From Erwinia sp. HDF1-3R (lineage in GTDB: Bacteria; Pseudomonadota; Gammaproteobacteria; Enterobacterales; Enterobacteriaceae): a stretch of 64,000 nucleotides of DNA. The position numbers were made by a program, and so were the translations under genes. Shown here piece after piece: positions 8,585 through 18,305 of this stretch; the stretch's first letter is position 1, and the number at the start of each line of letters is the position of its first letter. The notes under the pieces were generated by a model. The model saw only the letters and a program-made list of their open reading frames with translations, ran no database searches and had not been told where the DNA came from. The DNA lies in assembly GCF_039621855.1 (NCBI RefSeq), contig NZ_CP155071.1, forward strand, positions 3,658,001 through 3,722,000. The letters run 5' to 3'.

Positions 8585-9025
8585 TCAATACACTCCCATC
8601 ACCTGATCAATCTTGATGCAGTCAAATACCCAACTCAGCGTGCCGCCCTCTTTGGTGAATTTCATATCGGGAAGTTTGTTGAACGCCACGCCGCGCGCGG
8701 TAATCACGTCGCCTGAGGCGTTATTGCGAATGACAATAACGTTATTCCCCCAGGTGGCCGAGGACTCACTCTGCGCATTGTAGGCAAGAGACAGTTTTTT
8801 ATTGACCGGTGACGTCTGGAGCAGGTTGATGGTGATGGTGCCGCTTTTACCGGGCAGCAGGGAGTTCATCCCTTCGCCATCAATACCCAGGGTCATGGTG
8901 TTTTTATTACCCGCCATGGCGACGGTAATACCCTCGTCTGAGTGAGCAGAACCGCTGCCCACGTCGAAGACGACGCCTGGACCGACAAAAGACGCCGTTA
9001 CATCCATAAAAGAATATGCTGCCAC
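8585..9025 (-). CDS. Tail tube protein (DUF3277-like)
   Basis: A 146-residue beta-rich protein that follows the sheath gene, as tube genes do in contractile tails. The sequence MAAYSFMDVTASFVGPGVVFDVGSG and on, with GIDGEGMNSLLPGKSGTITINLLQTSP, matches the DUF3277 type of tube protein. Subunits would stack as hexamers to form the inner tube. The gap to the sheath gene is 12 bases, so production is probably coupled. Confidence 0.75.
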   Translation of the reverse strand: MAAYSFMDVTASFVGPGVVFDVGSGSAHSDEGITVAMAGNKNTMTLGIDGEGMNSLLPGKSGTITINLLQTSPVNKKLSLAYNAQSESSATWGNNVIVIRNNASGDVITARGVAFNKLPDMKFTKEGGTLSWVFDCIKIDQVMGVY

Positions 9026-9037
9026 TGTGATATCTCC

Positions 9038-10189
9038 TTAGCGAACTACATTAATTTGAACGTCGGCGTAGTGCACAGCACCCGCCAGTTTGCATGCCAC
9101 CTGAATCAGCGGCGCTTTACGGGCTTCCCGATCGGCCTGCGCCTGGGATGCCAGAGGCTGGGCATAAACGTAATACCCTTTGGTCAGCGTATCGCCCGAG
9201 CTGAGCTGGCCGATGTCGCCACCGCTCCAGACACCCGGCGCGACCAGACCGTTGGTTGCCGCCTGTGCCATGGAGGCTTCGACGTTAGTCATCAGTCGGG
9301 TGATCCCCGCTTCGGTCTGTGGGATCTTGCTGGTTGAGGTGTAAAGCAGGTTGAAAAGGTTGGTTTGCACCGAGTTCTGCAACCAGTCCAGCCCGTGGCG
9401 CTCATCAAAGAAGTCGCCGTTCGCCATGACGCCCTGCTGCAAAATGGCGGTATCATTGGCATAGAGAACGTAGACGTTGGCATGTTTCGCCGTCAGCGCC
9501 GCCGCCTGATTGCTGGTCAGTTTTTCGTAGCCCGCGCCCGGCTCGGTTTTGAACTTAAGGGTCAGCGTAGTGTTGCTGCCGCTAAAGTTGACGGTGAACG
9601 CCCTGGCGAACGCCGAGATAGCGGCATACTGGCTGCTGGTGGAGTACTGAACGAAGGTGCGGCCATAGCCCGCTACTTTCAGCTTCGCCGCCAGATCGCT
9701 CTGTGAGGTCGCATCAAGCGTTTCTGCATTATCAGTGGTGACGGCAAAGACCCGGCTCTGGCTGGATGACTCAATGGCGGCGGCAACGGCCAGCAGGTCG
9801 CTATCGGTTACGGCATCATCGCCGGAGGCGGCAATCGCCAGACCATACCATTCGGTATACTGCAGCAGTGCGTTCACCGCCTGAGTGAGGGTTTCAGCCT
9901 CGCCCGCTTCGCCGGTCGCCAGCGTTTTCGCCCAGCGGCCAATATAGAGCTGCTGAGGTTTCGGCGACTGAGCAAAATAGACTGAGGCTGCCTGATACTC
10001 AGCAGAAGCAATACCAAAGTCCGTGCCGATATCTTCCGCAGAGGAATACAGGCGCAGGCGTTCGGAAACGGGGATAACCGTTGAACTGCCCAAAATCAGC
10101 ATAGAGCCAAAGTTGCGGCCCGTTGCCGCGGCAGGCGACATAATAACGTCAACGTTCACAATGCTGGATAAAGGTAATCCTTGTGACAT
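9038..10189 (-). CDS. Tail sheath protein (DUF3383-like)
   Basis: A 383-residue protein with the DUF3383 sheath-type sequence: [34 protein letters not shown] at the N-terminus, then a variable middle domain, then the C-terminal [20 protein letters not shown]. The sheath contracts to drive the tube through the target envelope. Its presence and full length show that the particle is of the contractile (R) type. It is preceded by the neck terminator gene with a gap of 3 bases. Confidence 0.8.
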   Translation of the reverse strand: MSQGLPLSSIVNVDVIMSPAAATGRNFGSMLILGSSTVIPVSERLRLYSSAEDIGTDFGIASAEYQAASVYFAQSPKPQQLYIGRWAKTLATGEAGEAETLTQAVNALLQYTEWYGLAIAASGDDAVTDSDLLAVAAAIESSSQSRVFAVTTDNAETLDATSQSDLAAKLKVAGYGRTFVQYSTSSQYAAISAFARAFTVNFSGSNTTLTLKFKTEPGAGYEKLTSNQAAALTAKHANVYVLYANDTAILQQGVMANGDFFDERHGLDWLQNSVQTNLFNLLYTSTSKIPQTEAGITRLMTNVEASMAQAATNGLVAPGVWSGGDIGQLSSGDTLTKGYYVYAQPLASQAQADREARKAPLIQVACKLAGAVHYADVQINVVR

Positions 10190-10192
10190 ACT

Positions 10193-10741
10193 TTATTCTC
10201 CAATCAGATTAAAAGGTGTTTCCACCAGTGATTTAATGCCGTATAAACGGACAGTTTTACGATTCAGACGCACCCGTAGCTGATTAATCCGCCGCGAGAT
10301 ATTGTCCGTGGTTTCAAAAGACGACGTTATATCGCCACACTTCTCTGCACTGATATCAAAGCGATTAAGCTCATCGATATTTTGCGATATTGTTAAGCCA
10401 TCCCGTAATCGAGTGGCATAACGCTGCCCTTCAGGACCATAAAAGGTGATATCGCATTCAATAAGCTCAAAGCGCCATAATTCAGCATTCCCCTCCTGTT
10501 GATTTTGTATTACCGGCGCACCCGTGGAAGAAAGAGTACTAACCGCGATGGCGCAGCCATTTTCTTCAGCCGTAAATGCAGAGGATGTCTTTACTGGCCC
10601 GGCAGCAATAACGCTGGCCGCTGGCAAGCCGGTAATACCGCTTACCCATTGCTGCAATTGTTCAACCAATGCATCATCGTAAACAGCCTCACTATTCAGG
10701 GGCGTCAGCCACCCTGATTCAGTCGTTGAGTTATTACTCAA
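10193..10741 (-). CDS. Neck/tail terminator protein (gp12-like)
   Basis: A 182-residue protein upstream of the sheath gene. The sequence (ALVEQLQQWVSGITGLPAASVIAAGP, then ELWRFELIECDITFYGPEG) resembles neck terminator proteins that cap the proximal end of the tail. In a phage such a protein would join tail to head; here it is the first tail gene after the lysis cassette, and no head gene precedes it. A 140-base gap lies before it, with no gene. Confidence 0.6.
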   Translation of the reverse strand: MSNNSTTESGWLTPLNSEAVYDDALVEQLQQWVSGITGLPAASVIAAGPVKTSSAFTAEENGCAIAVSTLSSTGAPVIQNQQEGNAELWRFELIECDITFYGPEGQRYATRLRDGLTISQNIDELNRFDISAEKCGDITSSFETTDNISRRINQLRVRLNRKTVRLYGIKSLVETPFNLIGE

Positions 10742-10881
10742 TTCACCTCCATCATGATTTATCAGTTCTTAATTTTGCGCAGAAAGGGCCGCCATTTTAG
10801 TTAAAAAATGGTCGCTTTTACGCATCAGTTAACGCAATCGATCTGCCTAAAGGTGCTACATGCGGTATTAAGCGCAGCTAT

Positions 10882-11325
10882 TTAATGTTCATTCAGGCAC
10901 TGCGAACGGATATAAGCCTGGAGCCCGCTTATTTGCGCTCTGGCGATTTCGATTCTTCGCCGGAGAGTGAAATAATCCCGTTCAGCGGTGTTATCAGGTC
11001 TGGCGCGGGTTGCATCATCCACGCCGGGGGTGGAATTACTGCGATTGCAGGTGGCGGCGAACTGCAACCTGCGGCCAGCAGAGAGAGAATGCTCAAGCTG
11101 ACTGACATTTTCCAGAGCCTGTTGCAGCTTGTTAGAATACTCCTTATCGATCTGACTAACTTTCTTTTCACGCTGCTGCATATCCTTAATAAGCGTTTGT
11201 TTTTCATCCACGCGTTTAAGCGCATGATGATATTCGCTTCGATAAAATATTGCGGTTTTTGCCAGAATAAAAACAACCAGTAAACCCGCCATCATTATTC
11301 CTAACTTAACGCTCAGCCAGTTCAT
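10882..11325 (-). CDS. Rz-like spanin, inner membrane subunit
   Basis: About 147 residues: a short cytoplasmic start, one membrane segment (IMMAGLLVVFILAKTAIFY) and a long coiled-coil periplasmic part (KRVDEKQTLIKDMQQREKK and on). This is the layout of Rz i-spanins, which fuse inner and outer membranes in the last step of lysis. I favour the ATG at 11325 because GGAAG lies 6 bases upstream; longer in-frame starts exist at 11331 and 11364. It overlaps the endolysin gene by 20 bases and contains the Rz1 gene in another frame. Confidence 0.8.
   Translation of the reverse strand: MNWLSVKLGIMMAGLLVVFILAKTAIFYRSEYHHALKRVDEKQTLIKDMQQREKKVSQIDKEYSNKLQQALENVSQLEHSLSAGRRLQFAATCNRSNSTPGVDDATRARPDNTAERDYFTLRRRIEIARAQISGLQAYIRSQCLNEH
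10929..11108 (-). CDS. Rz1-like spanin lipoprotein, nested inside Rz
   Basis: A 59-residue lipoprotein in a different frame wholly inside the Rz gene. It has a signal sequence and lipobox (SLLAAGC, lipidated Cys15). The mature part is proline-rich (CSSPPPAIAVIPPPAW), as in Rz1 o-spanins, which sit in the outer membrane and bind Rz. The start is the ATG at 11108; the frame is open further upstream but that part lacks a signal sequence. The nested arrangement matches lambda Rz/Rz1. Confidence 0.8.
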   Translation of the reverse strand: MSVSLSILSLLAAGCSSPPPAIAVIPPPAWMMQPAPDLITPLNGIISLSGEESKSPERK

Positions 11326-11818
11326 TTCCATCTTCCAGTAAACATACAGAGCGCTCGGTTTCACGACGATTGATCAGCCCTCGCCATTTTTTCCCGCCAG
11401 CATAAACCCAGCGCCGCATTTGATCGCAGGCGTTTTGATAGTGACCTGCATTCAGTTCCCTGAGCAGAGTCGATTGCCGGAAGGCCGTAATACCCACATT
11501 GAAGGTAAAACTATACAGTGCTGCGCGCTGATATTCGTTAAGCGGCACCTTTACCAGACCGTCCACCGCCTGCTCAACGGGCTTAAGATCGTCCCTGAGC
11601 AGGCTATCGCACTGCTGGTCTGTATAAATTTTACCTGGAACGATGCCACTGCCGGTGTGACCATCGCATACCGTCCAGATCCCGGCAACATCGCGGTAGG
11701 GGCGATATACCCGCCCTTCAAGACCCTCCTCACCCTGCAAAAGATGCGTGGCGATAATAAAGGCCCCGCTGCCAGCCGCGGCGATAAGCCTTTTTTTCAA
11801 TTTAGGTGATAACGCCAT
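11306..11818 (-). CDS. Endolysin, R21-like SAR lysozyme (GH24)
   Basis: A 170-residue phage-type lysozyme that cuts the murein glycan backbone. The catalytic set is visible as E34 (GEEGLEG), D43 (YRDVAG) and T49 (IWTVCDG), with the E-8-D-5-T spacing of R21 endolysin (E35, D44, T50). The N-terminus (residues 11-27, LIAAAGSGAFIIATHLL) is a weakly hydrophobic Gly/Ala-rich segment of the signal-anchor-release kind, which holds the enzyme inactive in the membrane until depolarisation. The gene lies 4 bases downstream of the holin gene. Confidence 0.88.
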   Translation of the reverse strand: MALSPKLKKRLIAAAGSGAFIIATHLLQGEEGLEGRVYRPYRDVAGIWTVCDGHTGSGIVPGKIYTDQQCDSLLRDDLKPVEQAVDGLVKVPLNEYQRAALYSFTFNVGITAFRQSTLLRELNAGHYQNACDQMRRWVYAGGKKWRGLINRRETERSVCLLEDGNELAER

Positions 11819-11822
11819 AACT

Positions 11823-12074
11823 TTACTCGTCGATCTCCGTTAAGACATGAGTGCATCTTTGCAGCGCTTTTATTTGAGCTATCGTCATTTTTCGCCGGTA
11901 ATACCAGTTAATAACGAAGGTAAAAAGTGCAACTAATATGCCTGCCAGCACGCCGATTGCGCTCCATTCATCCGGGCTGAAGCAATTAAGGAATCCATTC
12001 GCCATTGTCCCTATCGCTGCACCATAGGCGGCGCCAGACGTTAAATTGTTCATCGTATTGTCGCTCATCCTCAT
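11823..12074 (-). CDS. Class II holin, S21 pinholin-like
   Basis: About 83 residues with two membrane segments: a Gly/Ala-rich first one (TSGAAYGAAIGTMANGFLN) and a second one (AIGVLAGILVALFTFVINWYY), then a basic tail. The pattern matches the S21 pinholin (IAYGTSAGS.., WAAIGVLGSL..). Together with a SAR endolysin, this predicts lysis by depolarisation. Two start codons lie close together, ATG-AGG-ATG (12074 and 12068), echoing the dual start of S21. A GGCGGA-TAAT-TCCGCC stem-loop lies directly upstream of the first and could set the ratio of the two products. Confidence 0.75.
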   Translation of the reverse strand: MRMSDNTMNNLTSGAAYGAAIGTMANGFLNCFSPDEWSAIGVLAGILVALFTFVINWYYRRKMTIAQIKALQRCTHVLTEIDE

Positions 12075-12093
12075 CGGCGGAATTATCCGCCTT
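12075..12093 (-). promoter_or_regulatory. Stem-loop at the holin dual start
   Basis: On the minus strand a perfect 6-bp stem GGCGGA/TCCGCC with a TAAT loop ends one base before the first holin ATG. Lambda S and S21 use a similar RNA structure near the start to choose between holin and antiholin starts. The role here is inference. Confidence 0.5.
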
Positions 12094-12346
12094 GATGAAT
12101 TATTGAGGCAATCTAACCCGTATATTCCTTTCCGTTGGAGGGATATTGACACCTGACTTAACGAGTCAGATTGCTGAGTAGTGTTATCAAAGCAATTACC
12201 CTCCTGTTATTAAATAAATATTGATAAAAGGAGTTGTTAATCGAGGGTGAAGTAACACGCCTTACAGCAATGCCTCTTGCACCGGGAAATCCGCCAGTCG
12301 CATCTGTTCTTATTCAATCTGTATGCTTTCACACTACAGTGTAGAA

Positions 12347-12360
12347 TTCGTTACGAAAAG
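12347..12360. repeat. Operator-like repeat TTCGTTACGAAAAG, copy 1
   Basis: TTCGT-T-ACGAA is a palindrome with one central base, followed by AAG. Other copies lie at 12509-12522, 12680-12693 and 12888-12901. Confidence 0.8.
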
Positions 12361-12508
12361 CTTTACTGGGATTTTTTTTGAATTTAATCAGATGCACATC
12401 ATAAACATCATTTATATACAGCACATGCTATCCGCATGAAACTCTCTTAATAACCCAACCAATCATCACCGGCTTAGTTATTTCATGATGCTATAGTAGA
12501 GGATGAAT

Positions 12509-12522
12509 TTCGTTACGAAAAG
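12509..12522. repeat. Operator-like repeat TTCGTTACGAAAAG, copy 2
   Basis: Exact copy; the shared sequence extends into CTTT as in copy 1. Start-to-start distance from copy 1 is 162 bases. Confidence 0.8.
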
Positions 12523-12601
12523 CTTTTATTTTTTATTTCTCAACCAAAAAAAATACGCAGTTGATTACATAACGAATCAAATAACATTTTGTTTTACCCA
12601 T

Positions 12602-12632
12602 AAAAAAACCTGCCATGAAGGCAGGTTTTTTT
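12602..12632. terminator. Bidirectional terminator in the late-control region
   Basis: CCTGCC-ATGAA-GGCAGG stem, flanked by seven A on the left and seven T on the right, so it can act on both strands. On the minus strand it stands between the likely late promoter and the holin gene, where a Q-sensitive terminator is expected. Confidence 0.8.
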
Positions 12633-12679
12633 ACAGCGACAGCATCTTTACTTGCATGCTAATACAGTACCTCGTTAAT

Positions 12680-12693
12680 TTCGTTACGAAAAG
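12680..12693. repeat. Operator-like repeat TTCGTTACGAAAAG, copy 3
   Basis: Exact copy, preceded by AA as in copy 2. Start-to-start distance from copy 2 is 171 bases; the terminator lies between them. Confidence 0.8.
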
Positions 12694-12887
12694 CACTTAG
12701 TATGATTTTTTTCAAATATTAATAAATCATCGCCCGTAAAACACTCCCACAACCCGTGGGATCAAAGAACAGGATTTCATTACAAACTAAACCCCTTAAG
12801 GGCTAAAGGAAATAACTGTGGTTCATCCAGTAAAATCGCTCAGATTTAATCAGTTAATTTCAATTTTTATCAGATTATCAGGGATAA

Positions 12888-12901
12888 TTCGTTACGAAAA
12901 G
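12888..12901. repeat. Operator-like repeat TTCGTTACGAAAAG, copy 4
   Basis: Exact copy, 17 bases beyond the stop codon of the Q-like antiterminator gene and 208 bases from copy 3. Its location right behind Q suggests control of late transcription. Confidence 0.8.
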
Positions 12902-12918
12902 ACTTATTATTGAAAATT

Positions 12919-13293
12919 TTAAACCCATGCGTCCATTTCGAGTTTCGCGTCCGTCATAATAATGCAGGCATCAATAAACGTCTCGGCTATCATCAGCTGG
13001 TTACGGATTTTCCCTTCCGAACATTTCAGCTTACGGGCAATACCCGATTTCGACACATTATACATATAATGTAGAACAACCAGATCAACCTCTTCATCGC
13101 GCCCCACCCTTTTTAATGTGGCAATGGCGGAGTCAATAATCATCCCGTCATTATCACAGCAGGACAGACGGGACTTACTCTCTGTCGGTAACAGGCTTTT
13201 AAAACCTGCCGCTACAGGTGACCAGTCCAGCTGTGTGCCCTCTGCCGCAGCCCATCCACCCCATCTTTCCAGTACCTTTTGTATATCTCGCAT
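12919..13293 (-). CDS. Phage antitermination protein Q-like
   Basis: A 124-residue protein of the antiterminator Q type (MRDIQKVLERWGGWAAAEG, then CDNDGMIIDSAIATLK, then VVLHYMYNVSKSGIARKLKCSEGKIRNQL). The last part looks like a helix-turn-helix. Q proteins load onto RNA polymerase at the late promoter and let it read through terminators into lysis and structural genes. Here it would be the switch that turns on the tail cluster after repressor loss. It is followed by the four-repeat region and preceded by a divergently transcribed repressor gene. Confidence 0.8.
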   Translation of the reverse strand: MRDIQKVLERWGGWAAAEGTQLDWSPVAAGFKSLLPTESKSRLSCCDNDGMIIDSAIATLKRVGRDEEVDLVVLHYMYNVSKSGIARKLKCSEGKIRNQLMIAETFIDACIIMTDAKLEMDAWV

Positions 13294-13481
13294 ATAACCC
13301 CCCTCTTACGTAATCCTGTCCCGGGTGATATTTCCCCTGCCTTCTGCCCCCCATCTTCCTGACATCTGTTCTGTTACGACGCGTTGTCCCTAAGGGTCCG
13401 AACGTACGCCCGAACTGACCGCAGGCTCGCCAGACATGCTTTAATCCGGCTTATCGATGGTGACAATGTTGGCAATCTATA

Positions 13482-13495
13482 CTAAAATGCATTAG
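13482..13495. promoter_or_regulatory. Operator-like site 1
   Basis: CTAAAATGCATTAG, an imperfect palindrome centred on TGCA, overlapping a TATACT -10-like box. It shares AAAATGCATTA with site 2 and is a likely binding site for the neighbouring repressor. Confidence 0.55.
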
Positions 13496-13528
13496 TCATC
13501 AACCCACAAACGATTAGAAAAGCAATTT

Positions 13529-13546
13529 TAATGCAAAAATGCATTA
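13529..13546. promoter_or_regulatory. Operator-like site 2
   Basis: TAATGCA-AAAA-TGCATTA, a perfect 7-bp inverted repeat with a 4-base spacer, 33 bases upstream of the repressor start codon. This suggests autoregulation. Confidence 0.6.
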
Positions 13547-13578
13547 CCCAACAGGAAAATTTAACGAGAGATAACACG

Positions 13579-14256
13579 ATGATTTTTGATCTCGATATTC
13601 TTAACCGAAATATCAAACACTTAATGGATGAAAGCGGGATTATAAGCGTAACTGAGCTGTCAAAAAGAGTAAATTTACAGCAGTCAACGCTGCATCGGTT
13701 GCTGACCGGTGAGGTCAAGGATCCCAAGTATACGACGCTGAAATACCTGGCAGATTACTTTCAGGTATCCCCCGTTGATCTTATCGAACGCGACCTGAGA
13801 TCGATACAAAGCAGTAACCTGATTCAGATTGAAGGCGACCTTCACTCATTTGCGCTGCAAAAAGTGCCGGTACTGGGGAATACTCAGCTGGGACATGGCG
13901 GCTACTGGAGCGATATGCAGTATCCGGTCGGGAACGGAGATGGTTTTCTACGCTGGCCCTCCAGCGATCATGACGTTTACGCGCTTAAGTGCGTGGGTGA
14001 TTCAATGATGCCGCGTATTAAGGAGGGTGAGTTTGTTATCGTCGAACCTAACCAGAATTTTCATCCCGGTGACGAGGTGCTGGTAGTGACGAATAATGGC
14101 GAAGTGATGGTCAAAACGTTTCTGTTCAAACGAGATGGTTTTTTCCACCTTTTACCGGTGAATGAAGATCATGCCCCCATTCGTATTGCCGTGCAGGATG
14201 TCACAAAAATGCAGTACGTGGCGGGTATTGCAAAATCATCGCTCTGGTATCCCTGA
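13579..14256 (+). CDS. Prophage-type repressor, HTH plus S24 (LexA/CI-like) domain
   Basis: A 225-residue repressor: an N-terminal helix-turn-helix (about residues 15-50, SVTELSKRVNLQQSTLHRLLTGE) and a C-terminal S24 peptidase-like domain with the Ser motif GDSMMPRIKEGEF and the Lys motif EVMVKTF. Such proteins silence phage or bacteriocin genes until RecA-driven self-cleavage upon DNA damage. The start at 13579 is favoured by GAGAG 10 bases upstream; an upstream in-frame ATG at 13531 lies in the operator. The usual Ala-Gly cleavage pair is not evident: the hinge reads QLGHGGYW. The gene sits next to chromosomal yfhL and marks the right end of the tail cluster. Confidence 0.8.
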   Translation: MIFDLDILNRNIKHLMDESGIISVTELSKRVNLQQSTLHRLLTGEVKDPKYTTLKYLADYFQVSPVDLIERDLRSIQSSNLIQIEGDLHSFALQKVPVLGNTQLGHGGYWSDMQYPVGNGDGFLRWPSSDHDVYALKCVGDSMMPRIKEGEFVIVEPNQNFHPGDEVLVVTNNGEVMVKTFLFKRDGFFHLLPVNEDHAPIRIAVQDVTKMQYVAGIAKSSLWYP

Positions 14257-14376
14257 TTACCTGACCTTCGTCAGGGTCGGGTCAGTCAGCACTCGCCTGC
14301 CGAGCCGGCAATATGGTAAATTATTGCCGTCAGTTAAACGATTGCCCGTGAAACGGGTTATGGAAATGAACGTTAT

Positions 14377-14631
14377 ATGGCTTTGCTAATTACTCGGCAC
14401 TGTATTAACTGCGACATGTGCGAGCCTGAATGCCCTAATCAGGCCATCTCCATGGGCGATGCGATTTACCAGATTGATGCCGATCGCTGTACCGAGTGCG
14501 TAGGGCATTACGATACCCCAACCTGCCAGCAGGTCTGCCCGATCGACAATACCGTTGTGACCGACCCGGACCGTATCGAAAGCCGCGAACGGCTGTGGGA
14601 AAAGTTTGTGGTGCTGCATCACGCCAGCTGA
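14377..14631 (+). CDS. yfhL: Ferredoxin YfhL, 2[4Fe-4S]
   Basis: An 84-residue ferredoxin with two cluster motifs: CINCDMCEPEC (C9, C12, C15, C19) and CTECVGHYDTPTCQQVC, with the longer spacing seen in the Alvin/YfhL-type ferredoxins. It carries electrons in the cytoplasm. The next gene is acpS on the opposite strand, as in E. coli. The tail cluster ends 120 bases upstream, so this is the first conserved chromosomal gene of the window. Confidence 0.93.
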   Translation: MALLITRHCINCDMCEPECPNQAISMGDAIYQIDADRCTECVGHYDTPTCQQVCPIDNTVVTDPDRIESRERLWEKFVVLHHAS

Positions 14632-14663
14632 TCGGGGGATTGTGCAGACAGGATCCTGCCTGC

Positions 14664-15044
14664 TTAATTCTCAATAATTACCGTGGCGCAGGCGTAATGA
14701 CGCTCATCAGCCAGCGTGACATGAACATGAACCACGCCCAGCCTCTTCGCCACGTCAGCCGCCTGCAGAAAAAAGCGCAGGCCCGGCTTTCCCAGCTCAT
14801 CGTTATAAACTTCAAACTGATTAAACGCCAGGCCGCCGCGAATGCCGGTGCCAAAGGCTTTGGCTGCCGCTTCTTTCACCGCGAAGCGTTTGGCAAGAAA
14901 TCGCACCGGCTGCTGATGGGCCAGATACTGCTGCCATTCATTTTCACTCAGCACCCGCTTCGCCAGCCGGTCGCCGGAACGGGAAATTACCCCTTCAATA
15001 CGGGCAATTTCCACAATATCGCTGCCAAGGCCAAGAATCGCCAT
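14664..15044 (-). CDS. acpS: Holo-[acyl-carrier-protein] synthase
   Basis: A 126-residue enzyme that moves the 4'-phosphopantetheine of CoA to the acyl carrier protein, activating it for fatty acid synthesis. The signature [17 protein letters not shown] (Asp9 binds Mg) and [15 protein letters not shown] are both present, and the length is that of E. coli AcpS. The start overlaps the last base of the pdxJ stop codon, so the two are co-translated as in E. coli. Confidence 0.96.
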   Translation of the reverse strand: MAILGLGSDIVEIARIEGVISRSGDRLAKRVLSENEWQQYLAHQQPVRFLAKRFAVKEAAAKAFGTGIRGGLAFNQFEVYNDELGKPGLRFFLQAADVAKRLGVVHVHVTLADERHYACATVIIEN

Positions 15045-15775
15045 TAGCGACGCGCTTCCCGCAGCAGATTTTTCATCTCTTTAACCGCTTCCGCTAGCCC
15101 GCTCATCACCGCCCGACCAATGATGGCGTGACCGATATTAAGCTCGTGCATCTGTGGCAGCGCGGCAATCGGCTGAACGTTGTGGTAAGTCAGCCCATGC
15201 CCGGCATTCACTTTCAGCCCTTTGCCGTCAGCATAGACCGCCGCATCTTTAATGCGTTTGAATTCCGCATCACGCAGCCGTCCCTCACTGGCTTCAGCAT
15301 AGGCACCGGTATGAATTTCGATAAAGGGTGCCCCGGTAGCCATAGCGGCATCAATTTGCTGATGATCGGGATCGATAAACAGCGATACCAGGATCCCCGC
15401 TTCTTTCAGGCGCGAGACGGCAACGGTGATCTTTTCCAGCTGACCGGCCACGTCCAGACCGCCTTCGGTGGTGACTTCCTCACGTTTTTCTGGCACCAGA
15501 CAGCAGAAATGCGGCTTGATTTCGCAGGCGATATCGATCATCTCGTCGGTAACGGCCATTTCAAGATTCATGCGCGTCTGAATAGTTTGCCGCAGGATCA
15601 GTACGTCACGATCGGTGATATGACGACGGTCTTCCCGCAGATGTACGGTGATGCCATCCGCCCCCGCCTGTTCAGAAACAAAAGCCGCCTGCACCGGATC
15701 CGGGTAGTGAGTACCGCGCGCATTACGCACGGTCGCAACGTGATCGATATTAACGCCTAACAACAATTCAGCCAT
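15044..15775 (-). CDS. pdxJ: Pyridoxine 5'-phosphate synthase
   Basis: PdxJ (243 residues) closes the pyridoxine ring from 1-deoxyxylulose 5-phosphate and 3-amino-2-oxopropyl phosphate, the last step of de novo vitamin B6 synthesis. Visible marks are [25 protein letters not shown] and [13 protein letters not shown] take the ATG at 15775, with GAGG 6 bases upstream, over an in-frame ATG at 15787; the encoded [12 protein letters not shown] matches known starts. Confidence 0.96.
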   Translation of the reverse strand: MAELLLGVNIDHVATVRNARGTHYPDPVQAAFVSEQAGADGITVHLREDRRHITDRDVLILRQTIQTRMNLEMAVTDEMIDIACEIKPHFCCLVPEKREEVTTEGGLDVAGQLEKITVAVSRLKEAGILVSLFIDPDHQQIDAAMATGAPFIEIHTGAYAEASEGRLRDAEFKRIKDAAVYADGKGLKVNAGHGLTYHNVQPIAALPQMHELNIGHAIIGRAVMSGLAEAVKEMKNLLREARR

Positions 15776-15845
15776 AGCGGACCTCAATTTTTCACATTAT
15801 TTGCAGAGTACATTGTTCATTGCGCCTGCCGGTATAAGCGCGTGC

Positions 15846-16580
15846 TTATTCAGCATCGGGAAGCGGGTCGGCGCGCTTTTTGGGAACAAACTGACGGAAA
15901 AGCTCCTGGCTTTTCAGCGGCTTTCCCCCAAGATAAGGCTTTAGCGCAATGCGCGTAAAGCGCTTGGCGGCACGCAGCGTATCCGCATCGGGAAAGGTTC
16001 GCTCGTAAAGCGCCCGCAGCTGACGCCCGGTAAAGGTATTATTGTTTATCACCAGGCTGGCAATAAAGCCTTTCTCTTCACGGTAGCTGTAGGTCATGCC
16101 CTCGGCCACCTCTTCGCCGCTCCCTGCGCAGTGCAGAAAGTCGACGCCGTAGCCCAGGTGGCCCAGCATCGCCAGCTCGAACCGGCGCAGCGCGGGCTCA
16201 GGCGAACCGCTGGCTGCTGCCAGCGCCTGCAGGCAGTAGAGATAGTCGAAAAAAAGTTCGGTGAAGGCGGTTTCCTGCTCCAGTACGCGTGAGAGCAGTT
16301 CGTTAACGTAGAGGCCGCAGTAGAGGGTAATGCCAGACAGGGGTAAAGCCAGAGAGATAGGTTCAGCCCCGCGCAGCGTTTTTACTTCTCCGCGTCCCCC
16401 CCACCGCACCAGCAGTGGGGTGAAGGGTTGCAGCGCGCCTTTCAGGCTGGAGCGCTTTCCGCGCGCGCCTTTGGCAACAACGCGGATGCGTCCGTAATTT
16501 TCAGAAAAGAGGTCGAGCATCAGGCTGGTTTCGCTCCATGGGCGCCCATGCAGTACAAACGCGCGCTGCCAGCCTTCCAT
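15846..16580 (-). CDS. recO: DNA repair protein RecO
   Basis: RecO (244 residues) helps RecR load RecA on SSB-coated single-stranded DNA. The sequence [27 protein letters not shown] and the OB-fold N-terminus, then the helical C-terminal part with the conserved FRQFVPKKR end, match enterobacterial RecO. It is downstream of era by 5 bases and probably in the same operon (rnc-era-recO-pdxJ-acpS), with a 70-base gap before pdxJ. Confidence 0.95.
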   Translation of the reverse strand: MEGWQRAFVLHGRPWSETSLMLDLFSENYGRIRVVAKGARGKRSSLKGALQPFTPLLVRWGGRGEVKTLRGAEPISLALPLSGITLYCGLYVNELLSRVLEQETAFTELFFDYLYCLQALAAASGSPEPALRRFELAMLGHLGYGVDFLHCAGSGEEVAEGMTYSYREEKGFIASLVINNNTFTGRQLRALYERTFPDADTLRAAKRFTRIALKPYLGGKPLKSQELFRQFVPKKRADPLPDAE

Positions 16581-16585
16581 CAGGA

Positions 16586-18171
<1,586 letters not shown>

Positions 18172-18305
18172 TTACCAGTATCTGAATGCGTCAATTATTC
18201 TGCACACGGAACAGGGCTGGACGCGCCAACACGGGACTGTTTCGTGTGCAGGGTGAATGCCAACAGGCACTCACCCGCCTAAGTAATGCTACCCGCGGGT
18301 AGGCA

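Larger units (their letters stand above)
12153..12918 (-). other. Late-control region between antiterminator and lysis genes
   Basis: This 766-base AT-rich region carries no convincing gene. It holds four copies of TTCGTTACGAAAAG and one strong bidirectional terminator. In lambdoid late regions the stretch between Q and the lysis genes contains the late promoter, the Q-utilisation site and a terminator that Q overrides; the layout here fits that model. A 65-codon frame on the plus strand (12503-12700) spans the terminator and has no recognisable content. Confidence 0.6.
13294..13578. promoter_or_regulatory. Divergent control region between Q-like and repressor genes
   Basis: A 285-base region between the Q-like gene (minus) and the repressor gene (plus). 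It holds two operator-like sites containing AAAATGCATTA (13484-13494 and 13536-13546) and a TATACT -10-like box at 13477-13482. There is no space for cro, replication or integration genes, so the early region of the ancestral phage has been lost. Confidence 0.6.

Noticed and set aside
12503-12700. A 65-codon plus-strand frame in the late-control region
   Set aside because: It runs through a strong terminator hairpin and two operator-like repeats and has no recognisable content.
1-14256. Intact inducible prophage
   Set aside because: No integrase, replication, terminase, portal or capsid genes, and no att repeats were found at the ends.
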